From Pseudomonadota bacterium (GTDB taxonomy: Bacteria; Pseudomonadota; Gammaproteobacteria; Steroidobacterales; Steroidobacteraceae), in assembly GCA_021843755.1 (NCBI GenBank), contig JAKBWB010000015.1:17730-81729 (forward strand): a stretch of 64,000 nucleotides of DNA, read 5' to 3'. The notes beneath the pieces are model-generated. The model worked only from the letters and a program-made list of their open reading frames with translations, was not told the DNA's origin and did not search any database. Below, piece after piece: positions 11,572 through 19,992 of the stretch. The number at the start of each line of letters is the position of its first letter. Within the stretch, counting starts at the first letter, position 1. A program made the translations under genes and the position numbers.

Positions 11572-12324
11572 ATGCCCGGCAAGTTGATCCTCGTCCGTCA
11601 CGGACAGAGCCTCTGGAACCTGGAAAACCTGTTCACCGGCTGGACGGACATCGATCTGGCCCCGGCCGGGCGCGAGGAAGCGATGCGGGCGGGCCGCCAG
11701 CTGATCGAAGAGAAGCTCACGGTCGACATCGCATTCACGTCGGTACTCAAACGGGCGATTCGCACGCTGTGGCTCATGCTCGACGAGATGGACCGCATGT
11801 GGATCCCGGTCGAGCGCTCCTGGCGCCTCAACGAGCGCCACTATGGCGCGCTACAGGGACTGGACAAGGCTCAGACGGTCGAGCGCCACGGTGAAGCCCA
11901 GGTCAAAATCTGGCGACGCAGCTACGACGTACCGCCCCCACCGCTGCCGCTCGAGGACCCGCGCCACCCGCGCTTCGATGAGCGCTATGCCGGCGTACCG
12001 CCCGGAGAGCTGCCCTCGGCCGAGGCGCTGAAGGATACCCTCGCGCGCGTGGCACCCATGTGGAACACACGGATCGCTCCGGAGCTGCGCGCCGGGCGCA
12101 ACGTGCTCGTCGTCGCGCACGGCAACAGCCTGCGCGCTCTGGTCAAGATGCTCGACAAGGTCTCCGATCAGGACATCGTCGAACTCAACATCCCGACCGG
12201 GATTCCCCTGCTCTACGCACTCGACGATGAGCTCAACTCGCGCGGCAGCCGCTATCTCGGCGATCCCGCGGTGGCCGCGGCGGCGGCCGAGGCCGTCAAG
12301 CGTCAGGCGGAAAAGAAGAAATGA
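11572..12324 (+). CDS. gpmA: 2,3-bisphosphoglycerate-dependent phosphoglycerate mutase
   Basis: 250 residues, the standard length. It interconverts 3- and 2-phosphoglycerate in glycolysis and gluconeogenesis. The phosphohistidine motif [10 protein letters not shown] has the catalytic His at residue 10. The partner motif [11 protein letters not shown] has a His near residue 183, and the acid motif [11 protein letters not shown] is intact. ATG 11572 follows GGAGG at 11560-11564, a good ribosome-binding site. The C-terminus is an alanine- and lysine-rich tail. The gene is convergent with the rraB-like gene, whose stop lies 16 bases away. Confidence 0.97.
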   Translation: MPGKLILVRHGQSLWNLENLFTGWTDIDLAPAGREEAMRAGRQLIEEKLTVDIAFTSVLKRAIRTLWLMLDEMDRMWIPVERSWRLNERHYGALQGLDKAQTVERHGEAQVKIWRRSYDVPPPPLPLEDPRHPRFDERYAGVPPGELPSAEALKDTLARVAPMWNTRIAPELRAGRNVLVVAHGNSLRALVKMLDKVSDQDIVELNIPTGIPLLYALDDELNSRGSRYLGDPAVAAAAAEAVKRQAEKKK

Positions 12325-12339
12325 CGCCTGCCTGAGGGT

Positions 12340-12747
12340 CTAGGCGGCCCAGCCGTCGTAACGTCCCTGGAACTCCTCGGCCAGCGCCCGCATCCGCTGG
12401 CTGAGCGCCTGGATGTCCGGCACGATCAGCCGCATGATTCGCGAGGCGTGCAGACTGTAGGGCAGATCGCTCTCCCCTTCGATCGGCTTGACGTCTACGG
12501 CGAACCCTTCCGCCTCGAGCCGCGCGCGCACCCGGTCGCACGTGGCCTCGTCGCGCAATGCGAGAAAGTAGTCGACCGGGTACTCGTTGAAGGGATGATA
12601 ACCCTGGTCGCGCAGCCGCTTGATCATCATCTCGTCCCAGTCGTCGTGGTGGCGCCTTCCCTGTAGCAGCGCCCCGCGCACTCGCACGTAAAGAATGGCG
12701 AGCACGATCGCGCCACCGAGCGCGAGCGCGGCGATTATCTCGACCAC
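12340..12747 (-). CDS. RraB-family protein with N-terminal membrane anchor
   Basis: 135 residues. Residues 4-22 form one hydrophobic helix. The soluble part resembles RraB, the inhibitor of RNase E: it has an alpha/beta core (YFLALRDEATCDRVRARLEA) and ends in the characteristic FQGRYDGWAA, comparable to the YDGWG ending of the E. coli fold. E. coli RraB has no membrane segment and a long acidic tail, which is absent here. If the family assignment holds, it could bind RNase E at the membrane, where that enzyme is attached; this is inference. It follows the ferredoxin gene by 24 bases on the same strand, probably one operon. Confidence 0.65.
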   Translation of the reverse strand: MVEIIAALALGGAIVLAILYVRVRGALLQGRRHHDDWDEMMIKRLRDQGYHPFNEYPVDYFLALRDEATCDRVRARLEAEGFAVDVKPIEGESDLPYSLHASRIMRLIVPDIQALSQRMRALAEEFQGRYDGWAA

Positions 12748-12771
12748 GATAGATTCTCCAGTGAGATACCC

Positions 12772-13086
12772 TCATTCATCCGGCGCGATAGTGACCCGCA
12801 AACCATCGAGTTCGAGTGTGAACTCGATCTGGCAGGACAACCGTGAATTTTCTTCATAGTGCGTAAGATCGCTCAGCAGCTCGCGCTCCTCGGCCAGCGG
12901 CTCCGCAAGACGATCCCGCCACTCGGGATCGACATAGACGTGACACGTGGCGCACGAGCACATGCCGCCGCAGATCGCAGCCACGCCGTACTCCAGCTCC
13001 CTCAGCGTCTCCATGACTTTCAAGCCGACCTTGCCATCGACCTGATGCTCCGTGCCGTCGCGGTCGATCACTCTCAGCAGCGCCAT
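12772..13086 (-). CDS. 2Fe-2S ferredoxin, adrenodoxin type
   Basis: 104 residues. Cluster ligands are visible as Cys39, Cys45, Cys48 (spacing CX5CX2C) and Cys85, the plant/vertebrate ferredoxin arrangement. An extra Cys43 lies within the loop. The sequence resembles small electron-transfer ferredoxins that serve oxygenases or cytochromes P450, but no partner oxygenase is adjacent. It lacks the features of the Isc ferredoxin and no isc genes surround it. A purine-rich GAGAGGGGG lies just upstream of the ATG at 13086. The rraB-like gene follows on the same strand. Confidence 0.9.
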   Translation of the reverse strand: MALLRVIDRDGTEHQVDGKVGLKVMETLRELEYGVAAICGGMCSCATCHVYVDPEWRDRLAEPLAEERELLSDLTHYEENSRLSCQIEFTLELDGLRVTIAPDE

Positions 13087-13338
13087 TCAACCCCCTCTCG
13101 CCAGGACTCGTCCAGGAAAACCACAGGTTTGAATGTGCTAGTGTGCCGGGTCGGCGCCGCTTGCGCCACCGGCCGGATGAACTGCGCGCGGCGAACGACC
13201 GGGCGGCACGGCGTGCCCCGAGTCCAACGCGCAGCGTGGCCGGCGCAGCGTGCGCGAGGCCCGGTCTCATTGCTCAGCAGGGCTGCCGGGCGAGACGCCC
13301 CGCCGCGGCACAGCGGGGCCGATGGCTCGCGCGATCGG

Positions 13339-13590
13339 CTAGAGCGGCCCGAGCACCTTCAGCACGATCGCCGCCCGGCCGCTCGCGGCCTGCCGTGCCT
13401 CGAGCGTCCCGCGCACGGCCTCGCGCACGGCCGTGAAGACCTGCTCGAATTCACCGTACACCTGCGTACCGAGGCTGCCGGGTACCACCTTCAGCTCCTT
13501 GCGGGCCGACAGCTGCTCGATGAAATCATGGATCAGGGGCGCGGCGCGCTCCGTGAGCGGATACAGGCTGATTTCGACGCCGACGTCCAT
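13339..13590 (-). CDS. YkoF/MTH1187-type thiamine-binding-like small protein
   Basis: 83 residues. The pattern VGVEISLYPL, IHDFIEQL, VVPGSLGTQVYGEFEQVF and VLKVLGPL matches the ferredoxin-like-fold family called thiamine-binding or YkoF-related proteins (MTH1187 family). Members bind thiamine or hydroxymethylpyrimidine, but the physiological role of the stand-alone single-domain form is uncertain. No thiamine transporter or biosynthesis gene adjoins it. It is divergent from the PhzF gene. The 252 bases between this gene and the ferredoxin gene contain no recognisable gene. Confidence 0.75.
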   Translation of the reverse strand: MDVGVEISLYPLTERAAPLIHDFIEQLSARKELKVVPGSLGTQVYGEFEQVFTAVREAVRGTLEARQAASGRAAIVLKVLGPL

Positions 13591-13624
13591 CGGCGCTCAT
13601 TCTACCCATCCGCGGGCGATGAGC

Positions 13625-13630
13625 TAGAAT
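13625..13630 (+). promoter_or_regulatory. -10 box of the PhzF gene
   Basis: TAGAAT overlaps the upstream in-frame ATG at 13629, which argues that translation starts at the later ATG, 13680. Confidence 0.4.
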
Positions 13631-13679
13631 GACGACCCTTCGCCACACGCCCCGAAAGGCGAAGCGCCAGAGGCCGCAG

Positions 13680-14585
13680 ATGACCCGCAAGATCCAGATC
13701 CACCAAGTGGACGCCTTCACCCTCGGGCGCTTCACGGGCAATCCGGCCGGAGTCGTACTCGAGGCCGATGGATTGACCGATGCCCAGATGCTGGCCATCG
13801 CGCGCGAGCTGAACAATGCGGATACGGCGTTCCTGTTCGCGCCCGATGGTGCGGACCACGACATCAGAGCGCGCTTCTTCACCCCGCGCACCGAGGCCGG
13901 GTTCGTCGGACACGCAACCGTTGCCGCCCATTACGTGCTGTCGATGCGCACCGGCGGACGGACGCAAACACGGCAGAAATCCAAGGCGGGCATCGTCGAG
14001 ATCGAGGTCCGTGGCCGGGATGCCGAGCGCAAGATCGCGATCCGCCAGAATCCGCCGCCGCTCGGGCGCGAGCTGAACACCCGCGAGCGGCTCGCCGTGC
14101 TGGATGCGCTGGCGCTCGCCAGCGACGATCTGGACCCGCGCTGTCCACTGCGCATCGCCGGCGCGAGCAGTACGCGGCTGCTGATCGGCGTGCGCGGCGC
14201 GGGACCGCTCGCTCAACTCAAGCCCGACATGTCGCGCTTGACCACCTTGTCGGCGCAGATCGGGGCCGCGGGCTATTTCGTGTTCGCACTGAATCCGCTG
14301 GGAAGCGATCCGCTGACCGAGGCGCGCATGTTCTGCCCGGCGCTCGGCATCGGCGAGGATCCGGTGAGCGGCAACGCTCACGGGCTCCTCGGGGTCTACC
14401 TCGTCCAGCTGGGACTGCTCGGGCACGATGGGCACAAGGCGGCCTTCACCGGGATTCAGGGCCGCTGGCTTCACCGGCCCGGACGCGTGGAAATCGAGCT
14501 CGAGATGACCGGGGCTGCCGTCTCCGCGGTCTGGATCATCGGGCAGGCCGTGTCGGTCTTCGAGACCGAGATGACGCTCGACTGA
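13680..14585 (+). CDS. PhzF-family isomerase
   Basis: 301 residues, two-fold-symmetric diaminopimelate-epimerase-like fold. Family landmarks are VDAFTLGRFTGNPAGV near the start, FTPRTEAGFVGHATVAAH, and the second-half motif GEDPVSGNAHGLLGVYL. In PhzF itself the catalytic acid is a Glu in an N-L-S-E-S/T motif; here the equivalent position is Asp48 (ELNNADTAF). The natural substrate of such stand-alone members is generally unknown, and no phenazine genes are present. The start at 13680 is preferred over 13629 because a -10 box overlaps the latter and AGAGG lies about 10 bases before 13680. The 3' end overlaps the convergent ABC ATPase gene by 50 bases. Confidence 0.88.
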   Translation: MTRKIQIHQVDAFTLGRFTGNPAGVVLEADGLTDAQMLAIARELNNADTAFLFAPDGADHDIRARFFTPRTEAGFVGHATVAAHYVLSMRTGGRTQTRQKSKAGIVEIEVRGRDAERKIAIRQNPPPLGRELNTRERLAVLDALALASDDLDPRCPLRIAGASSTRLLIGVRGAGPLAQLKPDMSRLTTLSAQIGAAGYFVFALNPLGSDPLTEARMFCPALGIGEDPVSGNAHGLLGVYLVQLGLLGHDGHKAAFTGIQGRWLHRPGRVEIELEMTGAAVSAVWIIGQAVSVFETEMTLD

Positions 14586-16077
14586 GCCGCACCGGACCAA
14601 CATATCGCACCTTGCCGCCGGCCAGCTCCAGCTCGTGCGTCGCACAGTGGGGCCACTCGGACAATCGATGGGCCGTCATGACCACGGCAACCCCATCGGA
14701 TGCGAGCCGCTCGACGCGGGCGCGCAAATCCTCGTGGGTGGACACATCCAAACCCGCAAACGGCTCATCGAGCACCAGGAGAGCCGGCCTGCGCACCCAG
14801 GCGCGCGCGAACAACGCCCGGCGCAGTTGCCCATAGGAGAGTTCGCGAAGCGTGCGGGTCGCGAGCGGCAGGAGATCGAATTCACGCATGGCGCGGCGGG
14901 CCGCGGCACGATCGGCCCCACTGGGGGCCTCATTCAGCCCGATGCTCGCGTGACGGCCTGACTGAACGACCTCGGCGACGGTCAGATACTGCGGATGATC
15001 GGTCTGCAGATGCGGCGCGACCAGGCCAACGCGCCGCTGGAAGCTGTGCAGTGCAACCCCCGGGCGGATGCCGGCCCGCTCGATCCGCCCATGCGCGGCA
15101 ACTCCGTGGTCGCCGTAGAGCGTTCGCAGCAGCGTCGTCTTGCCCGAGCCGTTGTGGCCGTGCACCACCCAGCATTCGCCTGCGCGTATGGTGATCGTCA
15201 CCTCCTGCAGCGCGGCATGCTCGTCGAGATAGACACTCGCATCCCTCAAGCGCACGAGCACCCGGCCGGGCGGCCGGTCCGCGCTCGACCGTACGCGCGG
15301 CGACGGACTCGGCGCCGCTCGGCGGGCTCCCTTCTGCAATCGGCGGGCGAGCGGCGCGCGCCGGCGCGGACCGCGGTAGAGGACCCTGCCACGCTCGAGA
15401 ATCAACGCGTGCGTAGCCGACGAGGGCACCTCTTCCGCACGGTGGGTCGCCAGCACCCAAGGCAGCGCGGTCCCGGCCGTGCTCTGCAACCAGCGCAGCG
15501 CCCGGGCGCGGTTGTGCTCGTCGAGCCCGCTCAACAGCTCATCGAGCAACAGCAGCTTCGGCCGGGACGCGAGCGCGCGCGCAAGCAGCGCCAGACGGCG
15601 CTCACCATAGGACAGTGTCAGGAATCGGCGCGTGGCCAGCGACTCGATGCGCAGGCGCCGCAGCGTGCGCGCCACGAGTCGGCGCTCACGCTCATCGAGC
15701 GGCCGCAATGGAATGTCGGAACGATGCACGCCGGTGGCCACCACCTGATCGACGGTATGATTCCAGCCGTAGCGCGCGTACTTGTCCTGGAGTTCCGGAC
15801 CGAGATACGCGATCTCCTCGCGCACCTGCTGAGGTGTGCGCCACCGTTCACCCCGCCAGAGATATTCGCGCACACCGGGTCGATCGGGTGTCGGCCAGAC
15901 CGACCCCGCCACGAGCTTCAGCAGCTGAGTCTTGCCGGCGCCGTTCGCTCCTACCAGAACCCAGCGCTGCCCCGGACGGATCGTCCAGCTCACCTCGCGC
16001 AGAATGGCACGGCCCCCGCGCTCGAGGCGCGCCCCGCGCACACGCGCCTCGATGAACCGGGATGTTTTAGCACCCAA
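14536..16077 (-). CDS. Double-domain ABC ATPase, ModF/PhrA-like
   Basis: 513 residues with two ABC cassettes. Walker A motifs are VGANGAGKT (about residue 43) and GHNGSGKTT (about residue 305). Signatures are TLSYGERR and ELSYGQLRR, and Walker B motifs are LLLLDELLSGLD and LLVLDEPFAGLD. The SYGE/SYGQ signatures and tandem layout match ModF, an ATPase encoded near molybdate transporters in E. coli whose function is poorly known. No membrane subunit is adjacent. The only usable start is TTG 16077, with AGGG about 10 bases upstream. It overlaps the PhzF gene tail to tail. The molybdenum-cofactor operon 2.6 kb away gives a loose functional link. Confidence 0.85.
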   Translation of the reverse strand: MGAKTSRFIEARVRGARLERGGRAILREVSWTIRPGQRWVLVGANGAGKTQLLKLVAGSVWPTPDRPGVREYLWRGERWRTPQQVREEIAYLGPELQDKYARYGWNHTVDQVVATGVHRSDIPLRPLDERERRLVARTLRRLRIESLATRRFLTLSYGERRLALLARALASRPKLLLLDELLSGLDEHNRARALRWLQSTAGTALPWVLATHRAEEVPSSATHALILERGRVLYRGPRRRAPLARRLQKGARRAAPSPSPRVRSSADRPPGRVLVRLRDASVYLDEHAALQEVTITIRAGECWVVHGHNGSGKTTLLRTLYGDHGVAAHGRIERAGIRPGVALHSFQRRVGLVAPHLQTDHPQYLTVAEVVQSGRHASIGLNEAPSGADRAAARRAMREFDLLPLATRTLRELSYGQLRRALFARAWVRRPALLVLDEPFAGLDVSTHEDLRARVERLASDGVAVVMTAHRLSEWPHCATHELELAGGKVRYVGPVRLSRASSRSRRPTRPAR

Positions 16078-16861
16078 AACTTGACCCTGCGCTTAGCTGT
16101 TCCTGATCACACGCCTAGTGTTACGACACCGTAATTTCGCAACGTCAGGGCAGCAATTGGCCGCGACCAGTAACCATCGGCACTGCCTCCGCTCTACGCG
16201 GAGCGTTGCGATACTTGTGTGTCGCGTTACTAGGGTCTCGGTCCCGTGGGACCTTCCATCCGGTTCACGCTTCTCAGCGGTCGGACTTGCCTCGCTCGGT
16301 CGAACCGAGCGGCGTCTCGGATTCGCTCCACGCGCTTCACTTCCCGCCTGCTCGGCGGTAGCGGTTTTCACCTGGCTGATACTTTATACAGCCGCGCGGA
16401 CCGATGCAACCGTTCATCGAGGCGGTGCGGCGCCTGAACCGGACGACGTGCTCCTCGAGGTAGGCGTCCGGGCTTGCGGGTTGCACCGAGCCGAACTCGA
16501 CCTGCCGCTCGTGCCCGCGGTCGAATGCCGGCAACGGTTCGCGGCCGACTCCTGAGTTGGGCCGCCGAGCCACGGATATCAGACTCGTCCGTGACCTCCA
16601 AGGGCCTCAGCCACGGCGACGGCCACCCGCATCGACTGCGGCCGGCCGAGTGCGTACGCCGTCGTACGCCGGTATGATGTCCGCGGGAACACCACCGCTC
16701 GCAACTTGCGCAGCCGCGCGGCGGCCGAACCCGAGACGCTCGCAGGACACATGGAAACTCGGATTCCGTGGGCCGGATCCGGTGGCGTCCCGCCCGAGAC
16801 CGCCCGCGCCGGGGCGTGCCGAGCCATTGCGTCGTCTGCACGCGCACGGAGGACCCGCTCG
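16078..16861. other. 784-base stretch without an intact gene
   Basis: Neither strand has a plausible intact gene. The first 350 bases look less GC-rich by eye than the neighbouring genes. A perfect hairpin lies at 16293-16311 (8-base arms CGCTCGGT, loop CGA). A relic of a zinc alcohol dehydrogenase lies at about 16425-16530. The remaining 300 bases before the phosphate acyltransferase show nothing recognisable. Confidence 0.6.
16425..16530 (+). pseudogene. Relic of a zinc-dependent alcohol dehydrogenase N-terminus
   Basis: The forward translation reads PEPDDVLLEVGVRACGLHRA, then ELDLPLVPAVE. This resembles the N-terminal GroES-like region of zinc alcohol dehydrogenases (P-x-P-x-E-V-L-V-x-V-x-A-C-G-V-C-R-T-E/D-L ... 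L-P-L-V-P-G-H-E). About a dozen residues are missing between the RTEL-like and LPLVPGHE-like parts, the second cysteine position is His, and the GH of the zinc site is AV. The frame stops at 16555. In many proteobacteria such a dehydrogenase lies beside a phosphate acyltransferase, and one follows here, which supports decay in place. No C-terminal remnant was found. Confidence 0.5.
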
Positions 16862-17836
16862 ATGACCGAACGTATGACGAGCCACAGCCGCTGTGCAGCC
16901 CGTGCAAGAGAGTCGGACGTCCCCCATCGTCTCGATCATCTGCTCGCGAAGGCACGGCGCCTTGCGCCGCTGCGCACGGCGGTGGTGCACCCGGTCGAGC
17001 CGGTCTCGCTGACCGGAGCGCTCGAGGCAGCCCGCACCGGCCTGATCGTACCGGTCCTGATCGGCCCGGAGGGGCGGATCCGCGCCGCTGCCCGGACGGC
17101 GCGCCTCGATCTGACCGCCTGCGCCATCACACCGGTCGAACACAGCCACGCCGCCGCGGCCTGCGCCGTGCAGCTGGCGCGGCACGGAGAAGTCGACGCG
17201 ATCATGAAGGGCGCGCTGCACACCAGCGAGTTGATGCACTGCGTGGTCGACCCCGAAAACGGGCTGCGCACGGAGCGTCGCGTCAGCCATGTGTTCGTGA
17301 TGGATACGCCGCGCTATCCGCGGCTCTTGTTCATCACGGACGCCGCGGTCAACATCTACCCGTCTCTGGACGAGAAGCGCGACATTGTTCAGAACGCGAT
17401 CGATCTGGCGCGTGCCGTCGGAGTCCGCACGCCGCGCGTAGCCATCCTGTCCGCCGTGGAGCTGGTGACCGCCCGCATCAAGTCCACGCTCGACGCCGCG
17501 GCGCTGTGCAAGATGGCCGATCGGGGCCAGATTACCGGCGGCGTGCTCGATGGACCGCTGGCGTTCGACAACGCCGTGTCACGCGAGGCCGCCGCGACCA
17601 AATCCATCGCCTCGCCCGTGGTCGGCCGTGCCGACATCTTCGTCGTACCGGACCTCGAAGCGGGCAACATGCTCGCCAAACAGCTGGAATACCTGGCCGG
17701 CGCCGAGCTGGCCGGCATTGTGCTCGGGGCACGCGTGCCGATCATGCTCACCAGTCGCGCCGACGACACCCGGACCCGGTTGGCATCCTGCGCGATCGCG
17801 ACGCTGCTGGTGAAGCACGCGGCCGCCAGACCATGA
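16862..17836 (+). CDS. Phosphate acetyl/butyryltransferase family protein
   Basis: 324 residues. It transfers an acyl group between CoA and phosphate (PTA_PTB family). The sequence VVHPVEPVSLTGALEAARTG, VDAIMKGALHTSELMH, ITDAAVNIYPSLDEKRDIV and GGVLDGPLAFDNAVS matches the short phosphate acetyl/butyryltransferase group, often the C-terminal half of proteins annotated as bifunctional enoyl-CoA hydratase/phosphate acetyltransferase. The hydratase half is absent here. ATG 16862 gives a short leader peptide before the conserved part. The expected partner, acetate/butyrate kinase, does not follow: the 170 bases to the tRNA are empty. Together with the upstream dehydrogenase relic this suggests a partly lost gene cluster. 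Confidence 0.88.
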   Translation: MTERMTSHSRCAARARESDVPHRLDHLLAKARRLAPLRTAVVHPVEPVSLTGALEAARTGLIVPVLIGPEGRIRAAARTARLDLTACAITPVEHSHAAAACAVQLARHGEVDAIMKGALHTSELMHCVVDPENGLRTERRVSHVFVMDTPRYPRLLFITDAAVNIYPSLDEKRDIVQNAIDLARAVGVRTPRVAILSAVELVTARIKSTLDAAALCKMADRGQITGGVLDGPLAFDNAVSREAAATKSIASPVVGRADIFVVPDLEAGNMLAKQLEYLAGAELAGIVLGARVPIMLTSRADDTRTRLASCAIATLLVKHAAARP

Positions 17837-18006
17837 CGATAACGCAGCGCCGCTGTGCTCGAACCGCCGCAACCCTGCTTTGGATAAGACCATGTACGAG
17901 CCTATGACGGGCGCTTGACTCGAGCGGCAGATGCCGCGCAACTGTGGCGCAGGCCACTGCCACGGTTCCCGCATTGCACTGAATCGATTGATTATCAAGG
18001 AGTTAT

Positions 18007-18083
18007 TGGCGCGCCCGGAGGGATTCGAACCCCCGACCACCTGGTTCGAAGCCAGGTACTCTATCCAACTGAGCTACGGGCGC
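18007..18083 (-). tRNA. tRNA-Arg(TCG)
   Basis: 77 bases on the reverse strand including an encoded CCA. The acceptor stem GCGCCCG pairs with CGGGCGC, the D-loop is AGTTGGATA, and the anticodon stem CCTGG/CCAGG encloses the loop CTTCGAA, so the anticodon is TCG reading CGA arginine codons. The T-loop is TTCGAAT. The cloverleaf is complete. Confidence 0.97.
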
Positions 18084-18282
18084 ACCGCGGCGCTCGACGG
18101 GCCGGGTTCGAACCCGATGAGACCCTCCCGCGACGGCCCACCTGCTCACGCGCCGGCGCGCATTCTATCAGGTTGTGCCGTGCGCCCCCGGTTCGGTCCA
18201 AGGCTCCCGCGAAGCGCAGACTCCCCCGCCGCAGCCCGCGGCGGATGAGAATCAGTAGCCTGGATCAAGCCCCACCTTATAA

Positions 18283-18288
18283 GATAAT
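18283..18288 (+). promoter_or_regulatory. -10 box in front of the small secreted protein and moeA operon
   Basis: GATAAT in the AT-rich TTATAAGATAATGC segment lies 25 bases before the ATG at 18314. It is a good candidate for the promoter of the whole molybdenum-cofactor operon. Confidence 0.4.
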
Positions 18289-18313
18289 GCGCTCACTGCC
18301 TTGAGGATCTCGT

Positions 18314-18685
18314 ATGAAATCACTGTTTGCCGCGGCAACCCTCGCGGCACTGATCCTGGCGCCCGCCTACGCCGGCTGCGTCTATCCGCATGCGCCTGAT
18401 CACATTCCCGACGGGAGCACCGCGACGCTCGCGCAGATGCTCGCCGGCGAGCAGGCCGTAAAGGTCTACAACACCCAGATGGTCTCCTATCTGCACTGCC
18501 TGAAAAACCAGCAGGACAAGGAGATTGCCCAGGCCGCCCTGAAGCTCACCAAGAAGCAGATCGCCGAAATGCGGTCCATGGACCGCCAGCGGCACAACGC
18601 GGCGGTCGAACAACTGATGGCCGTGGCCAAACAGTTCAATGCCGAGGTGCTGATTTTCAAGAAGAAGCACAAGCACGGCAAGTAG
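18314..18685 (+). CDS. Small secreted protein of unknown function, first gene of the moco operon
   Basis: 123 residues. A clear signal peptide (MKSLFAAATLAALILAPAYA) is followed by a mature domain of about 103 residues. This starts CVYPHAPDHIPDGSTATLA and contains a second cysteine in SYLHCLKN, so a single disulfide is possible. The rest is predicted helical with many Lys/Gln and ends in a basic KKKHKHGK tail. I recognise the pattern (C-Y-P-x-A-P...I-P-D-G-x-x-A-T) only as a conserved hypothetical. The start is supported by GAGG at 18303-18306. moeA begins 11 bases after the stop, so the two are probably cotranscribed, although the proteins act in different compartments. Confidence 0.8.
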   Translation: MKSLFAAATLAALILAPAYAGCVYPHAPDHIPDGSTATLAQMLAGEQAVKVYNTQMVSYLHCLKNQQDKEIAQAALKLTKKQIAEMRSMDRQRHNAAVEQLMAVAKQFNAEVLIFKKKHKHGK

Positions 18686-18696
18686 TAACAATCACG

Positions 18697-19917
18697 ATGC
18701 CTGACGGGGCCCCGCGCATGCTCACGCCCGCTGAGGCCGACGCGTTGATCGCGCGGCATACGGTCTGCCTGCCCGAGGTCTCGTTACCGCTGCTGCAGTG
18801 CGCCGGCGCGGTCTTGCGCGAAACCATCCACGCCGAGCGCGACCAGCCGCCCTTCGACCGCGTCACCATGGATGGCATTGCCCTGTGCAGCACGGCGGTG
18901 AGCACGGGCACGCGCCGCTTTCGCATCGAGGCGACACAGGCGGCTGGCGAGGCCGCGGGCACTCTGTCGTCCCCGCAAGGCTGCATCGAGGTGATGACCG
19001 GAACTCCGCTGCCCCACGGCTGCGATTGCGTGATCCCCGTTGAGCAGATCACCGTGCAGGACGGGACGGCCAGCCTGTCCGATGAGGTCGGAGTCGAGGC
19101 ATGGCAGAACGTCCACCGGCGCGGCACGGACGCCCGCGAAGGCGCGCGGCTGTTGACGGCGGGTACGCGGCTCGGGCCGGTGGAAATCGCCTTGGCCGCC
19201 GCCGCGGGCATGGCCCGTGTGCGGGTCGCGAGCCAGCCGATGCTGGCCGTAATCTCGACGGGTAATGAGCTGATCGAGCCGGGGGAGCCCATTCTTGCGC
19301 ATCAAGTGCGCCGGTCGAATGCCTACGCCATCGCCGCGGCGCTGATCCTGCGCGGCTACCCGCGCGTCGGACTCGACCATATTCGCGACGAGAGCGCGCA
19401 GCTCCAGGAGCGCCTGAAGTTCTATCTCGAGACCCACGACGTGCTGGTATTGAGCGGCGGGGTCTCGATGGGGCGGCTCGACCTGGTGCCCCAAGCGCTC
19501 GACAAGCTCGGGGTGCGCCGCGTGTTTCACAAAATCGCGCAGCGTCCCGGCAAACCCCTCTGGTTTGGCGTGGCCCCCAGCGGGGCGGTCGTATTTGCGC
19601 TCCCCGGGAACCCCGTCTCGACTGCCGTGTGCGTGTCCCGATACGTGCTGCCGGCGCTTGCCGCCGCTCAGGGTCATACTCCGCCGCAGCCGCAACGGAT
19701 CGCCCTCGGCGAGGCGTTCACGGTTGCCCCGGCGCTGACGCTCTTCCTGCCAGTGCGGGTGTCGACCGATGAGCAGGGGGCGCGCGCGGCCCTGCCACAG
19801 CCGACCCACGGCTCGGGAGACTTCACCAGCCTCGCCGGCACGGACGGATTCATCGAGTTACCCCCCGGACCGAGAACCTACCCCCGGGGATTTGTGACGT
19901 GCCTGTACCGCTGGTAG
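18697..19917 (+). CDS. moeA: Molybdopterin molybdenumtransferase MoeA
   Basis: 406 residues, the usual size. It inserts molybdate into adenylated molybdopterin to make active cofactor. Visible motifs are the N-terminal PPFDRVTMDGIAL, the mid-domain MTGTPLPHGCDCVIPVEQ, the MPT-binding segment STGNELIEPGEP, the SGGVSMGRLDLVPQAL loop, and KPLWFG with ALPGNPVS. The C-terminal beta domain follows and includes the GSGDFTSLAGTDGFIEL block. ATG 18697 is used; ATG 18718 (MLTPAEAD) is an alternative start that matches the conserved beginning more closely. It lies 11 bases after the small secreted protein gene and 75 bases before moaA. Confidence 0.96.
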   Translation: MPDGAPRMLTPAEADALIARHTVCLPEVSLPLLQCAGAVLRETIHAERDQPPFDRVTMDGIALCSTAVSTGTRRFRIEATQAAGEAAGTLSSPQGCIEVMTGTPLPHGCDCVIPVEQITVQDGTASLSDEVGVEAWQNVHRRGTDAREGARLLTAGTRLGPVEIALAAAAGMARVRVASQPMLAVISTGNELIEPGEPILAHQVRRSNAYAIAAALILRGYPRVGLDHIRDESAQLQERLKFYLETHDVLVLSGGVSMGRLDLVPQALDKLGVRRVFHKIAQRPGKPLWFGVAPSGAVVFALPGNPVSTAVCVSRYVLPALAAAQGHTPPQPQRIALGEAFTVAPALTLFLPVRVSTDEQGARAALPQPTHGSGDFTSLAGTDGFIELPPGPRTYPRGFVTCLYRW

Positions 19918-19992
19918 TGCTCGAGACGCACAGGCCGCCCCGTCCCGACCGATGGATGGCAATCCGGATCGGCGAGTGGTAAAGCTATTTTC

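Noticed and set aside
16579..16700. Reverse-strand peptide TAYALGRPQSMRVAVAVAEA, vaguely like the C-terminal YAIG region of S-adenosylmethionine synthetase
   Set aside because: Only one short motif agrees and the spacing around it does not; too weak to call a relic without a profile search.
17579..18040. Reverse-strand open frame beginning MVGGSNPSGRA
   Set aside because: Its start lies in tRNA-Arg(TCG) and the rest is antisense to the phosphate acyltransferase gene.
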